NCBI GenBank assembly: GCA_963836005.1
Contig: CAWIHS010000006.1
Span: forward strand, 496,001 to 560,000
Length of the DNA stretch: 64,000 nt
Origin: CAWIHS01 sp963836005
GTDB lineage: Bacteria > Pseudomonadota > Gammaproteobacteria > GRL18
Direction of reading: 5' to 3'
Every line of letters starts with the position of its first letter. Within the stretch, counting starts at the first letter, position 1. The notes beneath the pieces were generated by a model that saw only the letters and a list, made by a program, of their open reading frames with translations, was not told where the DNA came from and did no database searches. The translations under genes and the position numbers were made by a program. Shown piece by piece: positions 36,146 through 45,395 of this stretch.

Positions 36146-37426
36146 TTATAATTTCTGTAAAGCTTTTGCGGCAGCATTAATCGTCGCATCAATATCGTCC
36201 AGCGTATGTGCTGCGGAAATAAAACCTGCTTCAAAAGCTGAAGGGGCGAGATAAATACCTTCATTCAGCATGGCATGGAAAAACTGCCTGAAGCGTGCCT
36301 GATCGCAGTTCATAACCTGATCAAAACCGGAGATATTTTCTTCAGCAGAGAAAAACAAACCAAACATGCCGCCGACCTGATTAGAGGTCATGGGAATGCC
36401 CGCTTCTTTTGCTTTGGCTGTAATACCTGTTACCAGCCGTTTGGCTTTTGCATCCAGGTCTGCATGTATTCCATCCTCAGAGGCGAGGGTCAGGGTTGCC
36501 ATACCGGCAGCCATGGAGAGGGGATTGCCTGACAACGTTCCCGCCTGATAGACCGGACCCAGAGGTGCTATTTGCTGCATAATTTCTTTTTTACCTCCAA
36601 AAGCACCTACTGGCAGGCCGCCGCCGATGACTTTGCCAAGCGTAGTCAGATCGGGGCTAAGGTTATAATATTCCTGTGCGCCTCCTCTGGATACTCTGAA
36701 ACCAGTCATTACTTCGTCAAAAATCAGCACACTGCCGTACTGATCGCATACGTTGCGTAATCCCTGCAAAAAACCAGCCACAGGCGGAATGCAATTCATA
36801 TTACCGGCTACAGGTTCAACAATGATGCAGGCAATCTGCTCGCCTATTTGTTCAAAGACCTGTTTGACTTCCTGGATATTATTATAGGTCAGGGTGATCG
36901 TATGTTCTGACACAGCAGCGGGCACCCCGGCGGATGAAGGAACTCCCAGAGTTAAGGCGCCGGAACCCGCCTTTACCAGTAATGAATCTGAATGTCCGTG
37001 GTAACAGCCTTCAAACTTGACAATTTTATCACGTCCGGTGTATCCGCGGGCTAGGCGAATAGCGCTCATGGTGGCTTCTGTACCGGAGCTGACCATGCGT
37101 ACCAGATCTATAGAGGGCACCAGTTTGCACACTAGCTCAGCCATTTCTGTTTCAATTTCAGTGGGTGCTCCAAAGCCCAGTCCCAGCGCCGCAGTATCCT
37201 GCACCGCTTTAACAACTTGAGGATGCGCGTGCCCCATGATCATGGGCCCCCAGGAGGCTACATAATCGATGTATCGGTTGTCATCTTCATCAAACAAATA
37301 GGCACCTTTGCCCTGTTTGAAAAACACTGGATCACCGCCAACACCTTTAAAGGCTCGAACCGGAGAATTTACACCACCCGGTATGATTTGCAGGGCTTTT
37401 TGAAACAGGTCATGGGAATGGCTCAT
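36146..37426 (-). CDS. hemL: Glutamate-1-semialdehyde 2,1-aminomutase
   Basis: 426 residues from the ATG at 37426, which has AAGGA upstream and gives exactly the E. coli length; an ATG six codons earlier exists. PLP-dependent: LIPGGVNSPVRAF-like start (IIPGGVNSPVRAFKG), substrate loop SSGTEATMSAIRLARG, cofactor Asp in IFDEVMTGFR and the Schiff-base Lys in TLGKVIGGGLPVG. Makes 5-aminolevulinate for haem, which suits a genome with many c-type haems. Confidence 0.96.
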   Translation of the reverse strand: MSHSHDLFQKALQIIPGGVNSPVRAFKGVGGDPVFFKQGKGAYLFDEDDNRYIDYVASWGPMIMGHAHPQVVKAVQDTAALGLGFGAPTEIETEMAELVCKLVPSIDLVRMVSSGTEATMSAIRLARGYTGRDKIVKFEGCYHGHSDSLLVKAGSGALTLGVPSSAGVPAAVSEHTITLTYNNIQEVKQVFEQIGEQIACIIVEPVAGNMNCIPPVAGFLQGLRNVCDQYGSVLIFDEVMTGFRVSRGGAQEYYNLSPDLTTLGKVIGGGLPVGAFGGKKEIMQQIAPLGPVYQAGTLSGNPLSMAAGMATLTLASEDGIHADLDAKAKRLVTGITAKAKEAGIPMTSNQVGGMFGLFFSAEENISGFDQVMNCDQARFRQFFHAMLNEGIYLAPSAFEAGFISAAHTLDDIDATINAAAKALQKL

Positions 37427-37516
37427 GCTAGCGGGTTCCTTCATTTTAGAGTGATGGTTTTTATTAAGATGGCAGTTTAAAGTGCCTGAACTTTGCAGGC
37501 AGCAGATATTATAAAG

Positions 37517-38164
37517 TTACGATTTTAAATGTGCAGCAAAAAAATGCTGAAATGACGCAGCAGCATCAACAATGGCATCGCAATCATTAAACAGTGCATG
37601 AATAACGGCGACTGCATCAACTCCTGCTGCAATGAGCGTTTTGGCATTGTGGTGTGTTATTCCGCCAATGGCTACCACAGGGATTGCAAATTGCTGTTTG
37701 GCCTGCTTGATCAGGGATAAATCAGCCTGTATCGCCTGAGGCTTGGTTTTTGAAGGAAAAAAACGCCCAAAGGCAATATAATCAGCACCTTCGGCTACTG
37801 CCTGGGCGGCGTTTTCCAGTTTGTTATAACAGGATACGCCAATAATGGCCTGCTTCCCTAATAACTTTCTGGCCTCTGCCATTTTACCATCCTGCTGACC
37901 CAGATGTACTCCATCAGCATGCACAGTTTGGGCAAGCTGAGGATCATCATTTATGATATATGTCACTGCGTGCTTTTTGCACAGTGCGGCCAGCATTCTG
38001 GCCTGTTTTATCCGTGTATCACTGTCAGCAAATTTATTTCGATACTGAATAACTGCTGCTCCGCCGCTGATGGCATCTTCGACGGCTGTTAATAAACGGG
38101 CATCAGGGATTAATACCGGATCGGTGACCGCATAAAGTCCGGCTATGTTTTTTGCAGTCTTCAC
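37517..38164 (-). CDS. thiE: Thiamine-phosphate synthase
   Basis: 215 residues, TIM barrel. VIQYRNKFADSDTRIKQAR, INDDPQLAQTVHADGVHLGQQD and IGVSCYNKLENA are the ThiE signatures; phosphate site GGITHHNA. Couples HMP-PP and thiazole phosphate to thiamine phosphate. Overlaps thiD by 4 bp. No TPP riboswitch was recognised upstream of the pair. Confidence 0.93.
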   Translation of the reverse strand: MKTAKNIAGLYAVTDPVLIPDARLLTAVEDAISGGAAVIQYRNKFADSDTRIKQARMLAALCKKHAVTYIINDDPQLAQTVHADGVHLGQQDGKMAEARKLLGKQAIIGVSCYNKLENAAQAVAEGADYIAFGRFFPSKTKPQAIQADLSLIKQAKQQFAIPVVAIGGITHHNAKTLIAAGVDAVAVIHALFNDCDAIVDAAASFQHFFAAHLKS

Positions 38165-38967
38165 GGAACGATTTTAACAGACCATGACTTCCAAAAGAAG
38201 CGATTAGGGTGGTATTGATACATTCCCAGCTGTTGCCCGTGCTTGAGGCTGCTCCAGGTAAATTGCTGGGCTTTTGCCACTGCATCCGGTAAGGATTCAC
38301 CCAGTGCAATCAGTGCAGCAATGGCCGACGTCAGGGTGCAGCCTGAGCCATGATAAGTGTGAGGCAGACGAGGCCATAGATAGCTTTTGAGCTTTTGTTG
38401 TTCACCATAAAGTATATTCTTGACCTGTTCTGTATTTTCGTGGGTTCCGGTTAATAAGACATATTCACAGCCGTCATCCATTAACTCCTGCGCACAGGCA
38501 TCCAGCGAATCCGCTTCTGGAGCCAGCAGGCGTATTTCATTACTATTAGGTGTAACAAGATGGGTCAGGGGAAATAACAGATCGGAAAATGCCAGGGCCA
38601 TATCATTATTGCTCAGTAATTTGCCTCCGCCGGCACTGATAATAGGATCCAGAATAACCGGGATGTCCGGGTATTCATGTAAAATATGATGCACCGCCTC
38701 GATATTTTCAATACTTCCCAGCATGCCGATTTTGAAAGCGGCAATGGCCATATCTTTTAGCACAACTTTAGCCTGCTCACTAACCATGACTGGGCTGACA
38801 GCGCTAAAGTGTTTTACGTTTTGAGTATCCTGTACCGTCAGGGCCGTAACTATTGGGGCAATATGCACACCCATGCTGGCTGCTGCTTCTATGTCAGCCT
38901 GTAAACCTGCGCCGCCGGTGGGATCATTGCCGGAAAATGCCATCACTACAGGATGTGTATTGCTCAT
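38161..38967 (-). CDS. thiD: Hydroxymethylpyrimidine/phosphomethylpyrimidine kinase
   Basis: 268 residues, ribokinase fold. Start VMAFSGNDPTGGAGLQADIE, then KIGMLGS, VILDPIISAGGGK, LVTPNSNE and HTYHGSGCTLTSAIAALIALG carry the ATP and substrate sites. Phosphorylates HMP and HMP-P. First gene of the thiDE pair. Confidence 0.94.
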   Translation of the reverse strand: MSNTHPVVMAFSGNDPTGGAGLQADIEAAASMGVHIAPIVTALTVQDTQNVKHFSAVSPVMVSEQAKVVLKDMAIAAFKIGMLGSIENIEAVHHILHEYPDIPVILDPIISAGGGKLLSNNDMALAFSDLLFPLTHLVTPNSNEIRLLAPEADSLDACAQELMDDGCEYVLLTGTHENTEQVKNILYGEQQKLKSYLWPRLPHTYHGSGCTLTSAIAALIALGESLPDAVAKAQQFTWSSLKHGQQLGMYQYHPNRFFWKSWSVKIVP

Positions 38968-38989
38968 CGTCGTATCGAACGGTGCAGGT

Positions 38990-39415
38990 TTAAAATGGTT
39001 TAACGATAGCCAGTATTATAATCCCGATTAACATTAAGACCGGTATTTCATTAAACCAGCGGTAAAAAACATGGCTATGGGTATTAGTATCATGTTTAAA
39101 GTCGAGTAAATATTTCCAGCAATAGGCATGATATATAATTAACAGTCCTATCAGGGTTAACTTAATGTGCAGCCATAACATACTTGAATAGGCATTCCAG
39201 GCATATTCAAATAAAAGCCACAGGCCCAGCACCGTGGTAATAATCGCACCGGGGGTCATAATGCCATAAAATAATTTACGTTCCATGACCTTAAAACGCT
39301 CATTACTGATTTCATCTTCGCTCATCGCATGATAGACAAACAGACGTGGCAAATAAAACAGTCCGGCGAACCAGGTAACCATAAAAATAATATGAAAAGC
39401 TTTAATCCATAACAT
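38990..39415 (-). CDS. hemJ: Protoporphyrinogen IX oxidase HemJ
   Basis: 141 residues with four membrane helices. MLWIKAFHIIFMVTWFAGLFYLPR opens with the conserved His of the HemJ/UPF0093 family, and LWLHIKLTLIGLLIIYHAYCW supplies a second conserved region. Oxidises protoporphyrinogen IX, likely passing electrons to quinone. Near thiDE and hemL on the same strand. Confidence 0.9.
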   Translation of the reverse strand: MLWIKAFHIIFMVTWFAGLFYLPRLFVYHAMSEDEISNERFKVMERKLFYGIMTPGAIITTVLGLWLLFEYAWNAYSSMLWLHIKLTLIGLLIIYHAYCWKYLLDFKHDTNTHSHVFYRWFNEIPVLMLIGIIILAIVKPF

Positions 39416-39436
39416 AAAATGTATCCAATATATTGC

Positions 39437-39480
39437 AGGTTAGTTCTTAAGCAAAATACGCATTAAGAAGCGGGTATCTA
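39437..39480 (-). repeat. Remnant of CCAGGTAC-family element tail
   Basis: Read on the minus strand: ATACCCGCTTCTTAATGCG then TATTTTGCTTAAGAACTAACC, matching the right end of the element at 9049 (ATACCCGATT ... CACATTTTTGCTTAAGAACTGAC). Only the tail is present, in the hemJ - TlpA gap. Confidence 0.5.
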
Positions 39481-39540
39481 AACATGTATTGCGGCTAAAA
39501 TAAATGTTGTGATGCTGTTTAGGCAAAGCATGGCTGAAGC

Positions 39541-40116
39541 TTAGAGCAGCATTCCCTGAATGGTGTTTTCCAGCTCACTATAGTTCATTTCTCCCAGTTT
39601 TTGGCGCACAATCTTGCCGTCTTTATTGATAAAAAAGGTCGTCGGCGTCAGTGATACATTGCCAAATGCTTTGGCAATCTGTCCCCGGGTGTCTAGCACA
39701 ATACTGTAATTCATCTGTTTCCGGCGCACCATCTCTCTGACCTGGGTTTCAGGATCATAATCCATAGCGACCCCGATTATGGTTAAACCCCTGACTGCAT
39801 ATTGTTGATGCAGCCGCATCAGGCTGGGTATTTCAATCACGCATCCGGGACAGGTGGTCGCCCAGAAGTTTATTACCAGAGGTTTCCCCTGCAGCTCAGA
39901 GAGGTTGAAAGTATGACCCTGTAAATCATTAAAACTGACCTGCGGAGCAGCTGTCAAACCGGAAGGCATTAACCAGAGATAGGCAGATAAGCCTCCAGAC
40001 AGAGCCAGAAAAATTATAACCATTATATCTTTTTTTTTCATTGTATCTTGATCAGTCATCAATGTAGGTTTAAGACCATGATATGTATTATAATAATTAA
40101 CCCGATAAAATGTCAT
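39541..40116 (-). CDS. TlpA/ResA-like membrane-anchored thioredoxin
   Basis: 191 residues at the longest start; starts at residues 20 or 26 (MKKKDIMVIIF) may be real. A single N-terminal signal anchor precedes a thioredoxin fold with active site WATTCPGCVIE (CPGC). Later FFINKDGKIVRQKLG is typical of ResA/TlpA. Likely a periplasmic reductant for apocytochrome c cysteines, which fits the multihaem cytochromes here. Confidence 0.87.
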   Translation of the reverse strand: MTFYRVNYYNTYHGLKPTLMTDQDTMKKKDIMVIIFLALSGGLSAYLWLMPSGLTAAPQVSFNDLQGHTFNLSELQGKPLVINFWATTCPGCVIEIPSLMRLHQQYAVRGLTIIGVAMDYDPETQVREMVRRKQMNYSIVLDTRGQIAKAFGNVSLTPTTFFINKDGKIVRQKLGEMNYSELENTIQGMLL

Positions 40117-40268
40117 TGCTATTTTAACGTATATTGCAGATACAAATTAGAGTTTTTTTATCCTGGTATATTTGAAGTTTAGGCCTTATTTCAATTAGGG
40201 CTTGGATTACAATCTTACTCTTGATAGGATAACAGCCCAATTCTGCGTCAAAGAGAAAAGGTTTTAAG

Positions 40269-41303
40269 GTGGAAAAAATAAAAGTTGGTATTGTCGGCGG
40301 AACTGGCTATACCGGTGTTGAATTACTTCGTTTACTGGCGCTGCATCCTGATGTTTCTCTGCAGGTAATTACTTCCCGTTCTCAGGCGGGGACACTCGTC
40401 AGGGATCTGTTTCCTAACCTGCGTGACCATCTGAATATTAAATATTCAGAGCCCGATGTAGAACGGCTGAAAAATTGTGATCTGGTGTTTTTTGCTACAC
40501 CCAATGGTATTGCCATGACGATGGTGCCGCAACTGATTGAAGCCGGGGTCAAAATTATTGATTTGGCAGCTGATTTCCGCATTAAAGATGTCGCATTGTG
40601 GGAACATTGGTACGGAATGCAGCATAGCTGTCCTGAATATGTAGCCAAAGCCGTGTATGGTCTGCCTGAAATCAACCGGCAGGCAATAAAAAATGCTCAG
40701 CTGATAGCTAATCCCGGTTGTTACCCGACGGCTGTACAGCTGGGCTTTTTACCGCTCATTGAACAGCAGCAGATTAGCACTGATTTTCTGGTTGCAGATG
40801 TTAAATCAGGCGTCAGTGGTGCAGGCAGGGGAGCCAGTGTTGCAACCTTATTATGCGAAGCCAGCGAAAGTTTCAAAGCCTACGCTGTTGCCGGGCATCG
40901 GCATCTTCCGGAAATCAGGCAAGGTCTGGTGCAGGCCAATGGTGCTGATGTTAATTTGACTTTTGTGCCGCACTTGACTCCGATGATACGCGGTATTCAT
41001 GCGACCATGTATGCGAGGCTAAAAAGCTCCGTAGATTTACAATCTCTGTTTGAGCAGCGTTATGCGAATGAAGCATTTGTGGATGTTATGCCCGCAGGGT
41101 CGCATCCGGAAACCAGAACGGTTAAAGGCTCCAATATGTGTCGTATATCCATACATCAGCCGCAGGATAATGATATAGTTGTAGTCCTGTCTGTGATAGA
41201 CAATCTGGTTAAGGGGGCTGCGGGCCAGGCGATTCAGAATATGAATATACTATTTGATCTGGATGAACAGTCGGGTTTAAACATTGTTCCTCTATTACCC
41301 TGA
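40269..41303 (+). CDS. argC: N-acetyl-gamma-glutamyl-phosphate reductase
   Basis: 344 residues with a GTG start. NADP loop VGIVGGTGYTGVELLRLL, catalytic Cys in ANPGCYPTAVQLG, SGVSGAGRGAS and the His in AGHRHLPEI. Third step of arginine synthesis; argA is at 56 kb. Begins a run with the DUF6776, bactofilin and erpA genes, an order seen in other gammaproteobacteria. Confidence 0.95.
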   Translation: MEKIKVGIVGGTGYTGVELLRLLALHPDVSLQVITSRSQAGTLVRDLFPNLRDHLNIKYSEPDVERLKNCDLVFFATPNGIAMTMVPQLIEAGVKIIDLAADFRIKDVALWEHWYGMQHSCPEYVAKAVYGLPEINRQAIKNAQLIANPGCYPTAVQLGFLPLIEQQQISTDFLVADVKSGVSGAGRGASVATLLCEASESFKAYAVAGHRHLPEIRQGLVQANGADVNLTFVPHLTPMIRGIHATMYARLKSSVDLQSLFEQRYANEAFVDVMPAGSHPETRTVKGSNMCRISIHQPQDNDIVVVLSVIDNLVKGAAGQAIQNMNILFDLDEQSGLNIVPLLP

Positions 41304-41337
41304 AGATGACCGGCACTGATAAAAAAATAAACTCAAC

Positions 41338-42069
41338 ATGACCCATATTATTGTTCCTCGTGTGCATCCCTTAAAATTTTATGGCCTCAGATTATTCTGG
41401 CTTGTTTTTGGCAGTATATTGATCTGGGGTGCTTTTCAGCTGGGATATCAACAGTCGCTTAAAGATATGGTTGATGGTAAAGGCGGTCGGGATACAGTAC
41501 TGGTCAAGTTGCAGCGTTTGCAAGAGAAAAATAAGACCTTACAAACTGAAAAATCACAGCTGGAGCGTCAACTTCAGCTTGAAAAAGAAGCGTCCCAGTT
41601 GTTGACAGATTCCATGCACAAGGATCTGGAGGCTAAAGCTCAATTACAAAAGGATCTGGCTTTTTATAAAGCCATGCTCGCACCTGCTGAAGATAAGGAC
41701 AACATTTTTATTCAGTCTTTCGAACTCTTTTCATTAACAGAAAAGCAAGGCTATGAGTATAAGCTGATTCTTGCCCAGAAAGTTAAAAAGCGAGCTTATG
41801 CAACAGGAAAAGTAAAAATTCTGATCAAAGGGATGCAGGAGGAAAAGCCGGTTACTTTAAGTCTTGATGCTCTCACGGATGAAAAAGATAAGTCCTTTAA
41901 GTATCGTTTTAAATATTTTCAGACCATGAAAGGTAATTTTACTTTACCCGAGAACATGCAACCGACTACAGTGAGTGTCATTATAGACTCTAAAACACCT
42001 AAAAAGCTGGTTGAATATAATGATTTGCCCTGGTCTGCCAATGGAGGAATAATAGATGTGGGGCAATAA
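41338..42069 (+). CDS. DUF6776 membrane/coiled-coil protein
   Basis: 243 residues. One membrane helix at about 18-38, a long coiled coil (about 50-115, LQRLQEKNKTLQTEKSQLER and onward) and a C-terminal beta-rich domain with YEYKLILAQKVKK. Function unknown. It overlaps the bactofilin gene by 14 bp, so the two products probably work together at the envelope or cytoskeleton. Confidence 0.8.
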   Translation: MTHIIVPRVHPLKFYGLRLFWLVFGSILIWGAFQLGYQQSLKDMVDGKGGRDTVLVKLQRLQEKNKTLQTEKSQLERQLQLEKEASQLLTDSMHKDLEAKAQLQKDLAFYKAMLAPAEDKDNIFIQSFELFSLTEKQGYEYKLILAQKVKKRAYATGKVKILIKGMQEEKPVTLSLDALTDEKDKSFKYRFKYFQTMKGNFTLPENMQPTTVSVIIDSKTPKKLVEYNDLPWSANGGIIDVGQ

Positions 42070-42502
42070 GAAAAAGGCTTATAAGAACATTAATTCATTA
42101 ATTGGCAGAGACACAGAAATCATCGGTGATGTCAGTTTCAGTGGAGGATTGTTAATCGATGGTAAAGTTCATGGCAATATAATGGCCAGTGGAGATGATA
42201 ATGCCACGGTTACTATCAGTGAGCATGGTTTCGTCAAAGGAGAAATCCATATCTCCAATGTGCTTATAAACGGGACTGTAGAAGGTGATGTTTATGCCTC
42301 AAATCATCTTGAACTGGCCGCAAAATCAAGAATTCATGGTAATGTTTTTTATTATCTGATAGAAATAGTCAAGGGTGCTGAAGTCAATGGTAATTTAATT
42401 CATGTCGCTGATGAAGAAGAAATTCCATTACTGGAAAATAAAAATGAATTGCAAAGCCAGATTGAACCTGCTCGATTGGAACGTCAGGATGTTGTAGAAT
42501 GA
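42056..42502 (+). CDS. Bactofilin
   Basis: 148 residues. The bactofilin (DUF583) beta-helix core starts at about 15: IGRDTEIIGDVSFSGGLLID, repeated turns GKVHGNI, GTVEGDVYA, SRIHGNVFY, EVNGNLIH. Bactofilins polymerise without nucleotide into membrane-associated filaments that set cell shape or place cell-wall enzymes. Coupled to the membrane protein upstream. Confidence 0.92.
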   Translation: MWGNKKKAYKNINSLIGRDTEIIGDVSFSGGLLIDGKVHGNIMASGDDNATVTISEHGFVKGEIHISNVLINGTVEGDVYASNHLELAAKSRIHGNVFYYLIEIVKGAEVNGNLIHVADEEEIPLLENKNELQSQIEPARLERQDVVE

Positions 42503-42583
42503 ACCAGTAGTGATGAATGATTATTATTGACTAATTTACTTGGTTATAGAATAATAAAGAGATTGAATTATCTGGAGAGTGTT

Positions 42584-42928
42584 ATGAGTGATGAAAGCCC
42601 ACTAATTTTTACTGATGCAGCGGCAACCAAGGTTAAATCTTTAATTGAAGACGAAGGTAATGATAACCTCAAATTACGTGTTTTCGTCTCCGGCGGCGGT
42701 TGCTCCGGTTTCCAGTACGGGTTTACTTTTGATGAGAGTCTTAACGATGGCGACACTGCGGTAGAAAATCAGGGTGTTCAGCTACTGATTGACCCTATGT
42801 CTTTCCAATACCTGGTTGGAGCGGAAATTGATTATACTGAAGGACTTGAAGGCGCTCAGTTTGTTATCCGCAATCCGAATGCAACTACCACGTGTGGCTG
42901 CGGTTCTTCGTTTTCTACTGACTCCTAA
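42584..42928 (+). CDS. erpA: Iron-sulfur cluster insertion protein ErpA
   Basis: 114 residues from the ATG at 42584, exactly the E. coli length; upstream in-frame codons are not coding. A-type carrier pattern with Cys in VSGGGCSGFQYGF and the C-terminal CGCGSSFS. Delivers Fe-S clusters to apo-proteins; many clients are in this window (AprB, SoeA/B). Followed by a strong terminator. Confidence 0.95.
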   Translation: MSDESPLIFTDAAATKVKSLIEDEGNDNLKLRVFVSGGGCSGFQYGFTFDESLNDGDTAVENQGVQLLIDPMSFQYLVGAEIDYTEGLEGAQFVIRNPNATTTCGCGSSFSTDS

Positions 42929-42964
42929 TAAGTCTTTATTACATCTTTACTGCTATTTTAAATT

Positions 42965-42996
42965 GAGGCGCAGTTATTTCTGCGCCTCTTTTTTTT
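42965..42996 (+). terminator. Rho-independent terminator after erpA
   Basis: GAGGCGCAG, loop TTATTT, CTGCGCCTC, then eight T. Perfect 9-bp stem. Confidence 0.95.
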
Positions 42997-43069
42997 CTAT
43001 TTAAATCCAAGTTTGAGTCGTTTTCCCGAAGCATACGCTTCAAGAATAGAGAATAATGTGAGGCTTATT

Positions 43070-44227
43070 ATGAATGAATACCTCCCTGGTTTAGCTGGAG
43101 TCGCGGCGACACAGTCAAATATATCTTATATTGATGGTGAAAAAGGGATTCTCTCTTATCGCGGCTATCCTATTGAAGAACTGGTAAAGTATAGTACCTT
43201 TGAGGAAACTATATTATTGCTGCTAAATGGTGAATTACCCAGTACCGATCATCTTGAACATTTTACTCAATGGCTAGCAGAAACACGCCGCATTCAATAT
43301 CATATTATTGATTTAATGAAAACCCTGCCGGAATCTGCGGATTCTATGTCTATGCTACAGACTGCGGTTTCCAGTCTGGGAATGTTCTACTCCGGCAGCG
43401 AATGTTTAACCGGCACAGAAGTCTGCGATGATTTGAACTACATTAATTCATCAACTGTTAACGTTATCAGCCGCATGGCAACTCTGGTAGCGGCCTGGAA
43501 ACATGTTCATAGTGGTTATGATCCCATCGCCCCTCGTGAAGATCTGGGTTATGCAGAAAATTTCCTCTATATGCTTAATGGAGAAGAAGCCGAACCTTTT
43601 ATGGCCAAGATTCTGGATATTTGTCTTATTTTGCATGCAGAGCACACCATTAATGCTTCCACGTTCTCTGTGCTGGTAAATGGTTCTACACTATCTACGC
43701 CGTACAGTGTCATTTCTTCTGCGATTGGCTGTCTGTCCGGGCCGCTGCATGGTGGTGCGAATGCCAAAGTCCTTGATATGCTGAAGCGAATTGGCTCACC
43801 TGAAAATGCAGAAAAGTATGTTAATGAGCAATTGGATAAGAATGGAAAAATCTGGGGAATGGGGCACAGGGAATATAAAACCAAAGATCCGCGTGCGACT
43901 ATTCTTCAGGGCCTGATTAAGGAGCTTCTCGAGGTCAAAGGCGGAAATGTCGACCCCCTGTTTGCTGTTGCAGAAGCGCTTGAGAAAGCCTGTGAAAAAC
44001 GTCTTGCGGGTAAAGGCGTGTATGCTAATGTGGATTTCTATTCAGGGCTGCTCTATAAAGAAATGGGGATTCCTGAAGATCAATTCACCACTATCTTTGC
44101 CATTGCTCGAAGTGCCGGCTGGATGGCGCACTGGCGTGAACAATTGGCTGATAACAGGATATTCAGACCCACCCAGGTTTATAGCGGCGAGAAAAACCGC
44201 AAATATATTCCTATTTCGGAGCGCTGA
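43070..44227 (+). CDS. gltA: Citrate synthase
   Basis: About 385 residues from the ATG at 43070, which is preceded by GTGAGG; a TTG 19 codons earlier opens the frame but lacks a ribosome site. Motifs: HAEHTINASTF, GPLHGGANAKVLDML (catalytic His), GMGHREYKTKDPRA (catalytic His/Arg) and NVDFYSGLLY (catalytic Asp). The short length without the extra N-terminal domain points to the Gram-positive/dimeric type rather than the E. coli NADH-regulated hexamer. 2-Methylcitrate synthase is an alternative, but no prp genes are near. Confidence 0.88.
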   Translation: MNEYLPGLAGVAATQSNISYIDGEKGILSYRGYPIEELVKYSTFEETILLLLNGELPSTDHLEHFTQWLAETRRIQYHIIDLMKTLPESADSMSMLQTAVSSLGMFYSGSECLTGTEVCDDLNYINSSTVNVISRMATLVAAWKHVHSGYDPIAPREDLGYAENFLYMLNGEEAEPFMAKILDICLILHAEHTINASTFSVLVNGSTLSTPYSVISSAIGCLSGPLHGGANAKVLDMLKRIGSPENAEKYVNEQLDKNGKIWGMGHREYKTKDPRATILQGLIKELLEVKGGNVDPLFAVAEALEKACEKRLAGKGVYANVDFYSGLLYKEMGIPEDQFTTIFAIARSAGWMAHWREQLADNRIFRPTQVYSGEKNRKYIPISER

Positions 44228-44239
44228 TCGGCGTGATAT

Positions 44240-45385
44240 CTACGGTTCTGAGATAAAATTTTTCCCTGGCCAGATCCCCCCTAATATCACTGCCTCCTGA
44301 GCACCTGTTACAGCGGGTAAATTCCCGCTCAGGCCGTGTATTGTTTGTCTGGCCAGCCAGGCAAAGGCAGATGCTTCCACCCAGTCAGGATGTAAATGGT
44401 ATGTCTCTGTTGAATTAATCCTGACATTCGGCAGCTGTTTTCTGAGCCGCTCCATGAGAGAGGAATTTTCAATTCCGCCACCGCAGATCAGAACTTCATC
44501 GATAACTGGCATCACTTGTCTGATTTGTTCTGCAATAGTAACAGCGCTAAGTTCAGTCAGAGTGGACAAAATATCAAGCTCGCAGAGCTCATCGCTACAC
44601 TGCTCTAGCTGCTTAAGTACCCATTTATAAGTGAAATATTCCCTGCCTGTGCTTTTTGGCGGCTGCTGGCTAAAGAATGGATCAGTCAGCATGTGCTGCA
44701 ACAGAGCAGTAGAGACTTTTCCTCCCGAAGCCAGAGTGCCGTTTTCATCGTATGCGCAGTTAAAATGGTGCAAACACCAATCATCCAGCAGGCCATTTCC
44801 AGGCCCTGTGTCAAACCCTGATATCTGTCCGTTCTGCGCAGGTAAGACAGTAATATTGGCGATCCCTCCGATATTCAGAACAATCCGATTAATGCTATTG
44901 CTGGAAAATAATGCTTTATGAAAGGGGGGAACTAATGGCGCTCCCTGACCGCCGGCAGCCATATCTCTGCGGCGAAAATCAGCAATTGTGGTAATACCCG
45001 TTTGCTGCGAAATGATATTGGGATCGCCAATCTGCAGAGTAGTGGGGTAGTGTGAATTCGGGTAATGACGCAGTGTCTGGCCATGACTGCCAATGGCAAT
45101 AATATCGTCAGGCTGGAGATGATGTTGACTCAGCAGGTTCAGGCAGGCGTCGGCAAATAATCGTCCTAGCCTGACATCAAGTTCCGCGTAAAGGTCTAAT
45201 TCGCTTCGTGTGTAACTTTGCTGACTGAGTAACAATAATTGCTGCTTTAGTGCCAGGGGCAGGGGATAGGTGTGAGATGCCAGCAGAGAAAATGCTTCGG
45301 GACTATCAATCTGTGCGATGACAGTATCAATTCCATCCAGACTGGTGCCTGACATCAAGCCTAAATAGTATGAGCTTCCAGACAC
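44240..45385 (-). CDS. anmK: Anhydro-N-acetylmuramic acid kinase
   Basis: 381 residues. YYLGLMSGTSLDGIDTVIA at the start (ATP loop), GSHGQTLRHYP, TTIADFRRRDMAAGGQGAPLVP, NIGGIANITVLP and FDTGPGN are the AnmK signatures. Phosphorylates anhydroMurNAc during peptidoglycan recycling. Follows the M23 peptidase gene by 10 bp on the minus strand. Confidence 0.95.
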   Translation of the reverse strand: MSGSSYYLGLMSGTSLDGIDTVIAQIDSPEAFSLLASHTYPLPLALKQQLLLLSQQSYTRSELDLYAELDVRLGRLFADACLNLLSQHHLQPDDIIAIGSHGQTLRHYPNSHYPTTLQIGDPNIISQQTGITTIADFRRRDMAAGGQGAPLVPPFHKALFSSNSINRIVLNIGGIANITVLPAQNGQISGFDTGPGNGLLDDWCLHHFNCAYDENGTLASGGKVSTALLQHMLTDPFFSQQPPKSTGREYFTYKWVLKQLEQCSDELCELDILSTLTELSAVTIAEQIRQVMPVIDEVLICGGGIENSSLMERLRKQLPNVRINSTETYHLHPDWVEASAFAWLARQTIHGLSGNLPAVTGAQEAVILGGIWPGKNFISEP

Positions 45386-45395
45386 CGGGTGGATC

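Noticed and set aside
38968..38989. TPP riboswitch before thiD
   Set aside because: The spacer between hemJ and thiD is only about 22 bp and contains no thi-box sequence.
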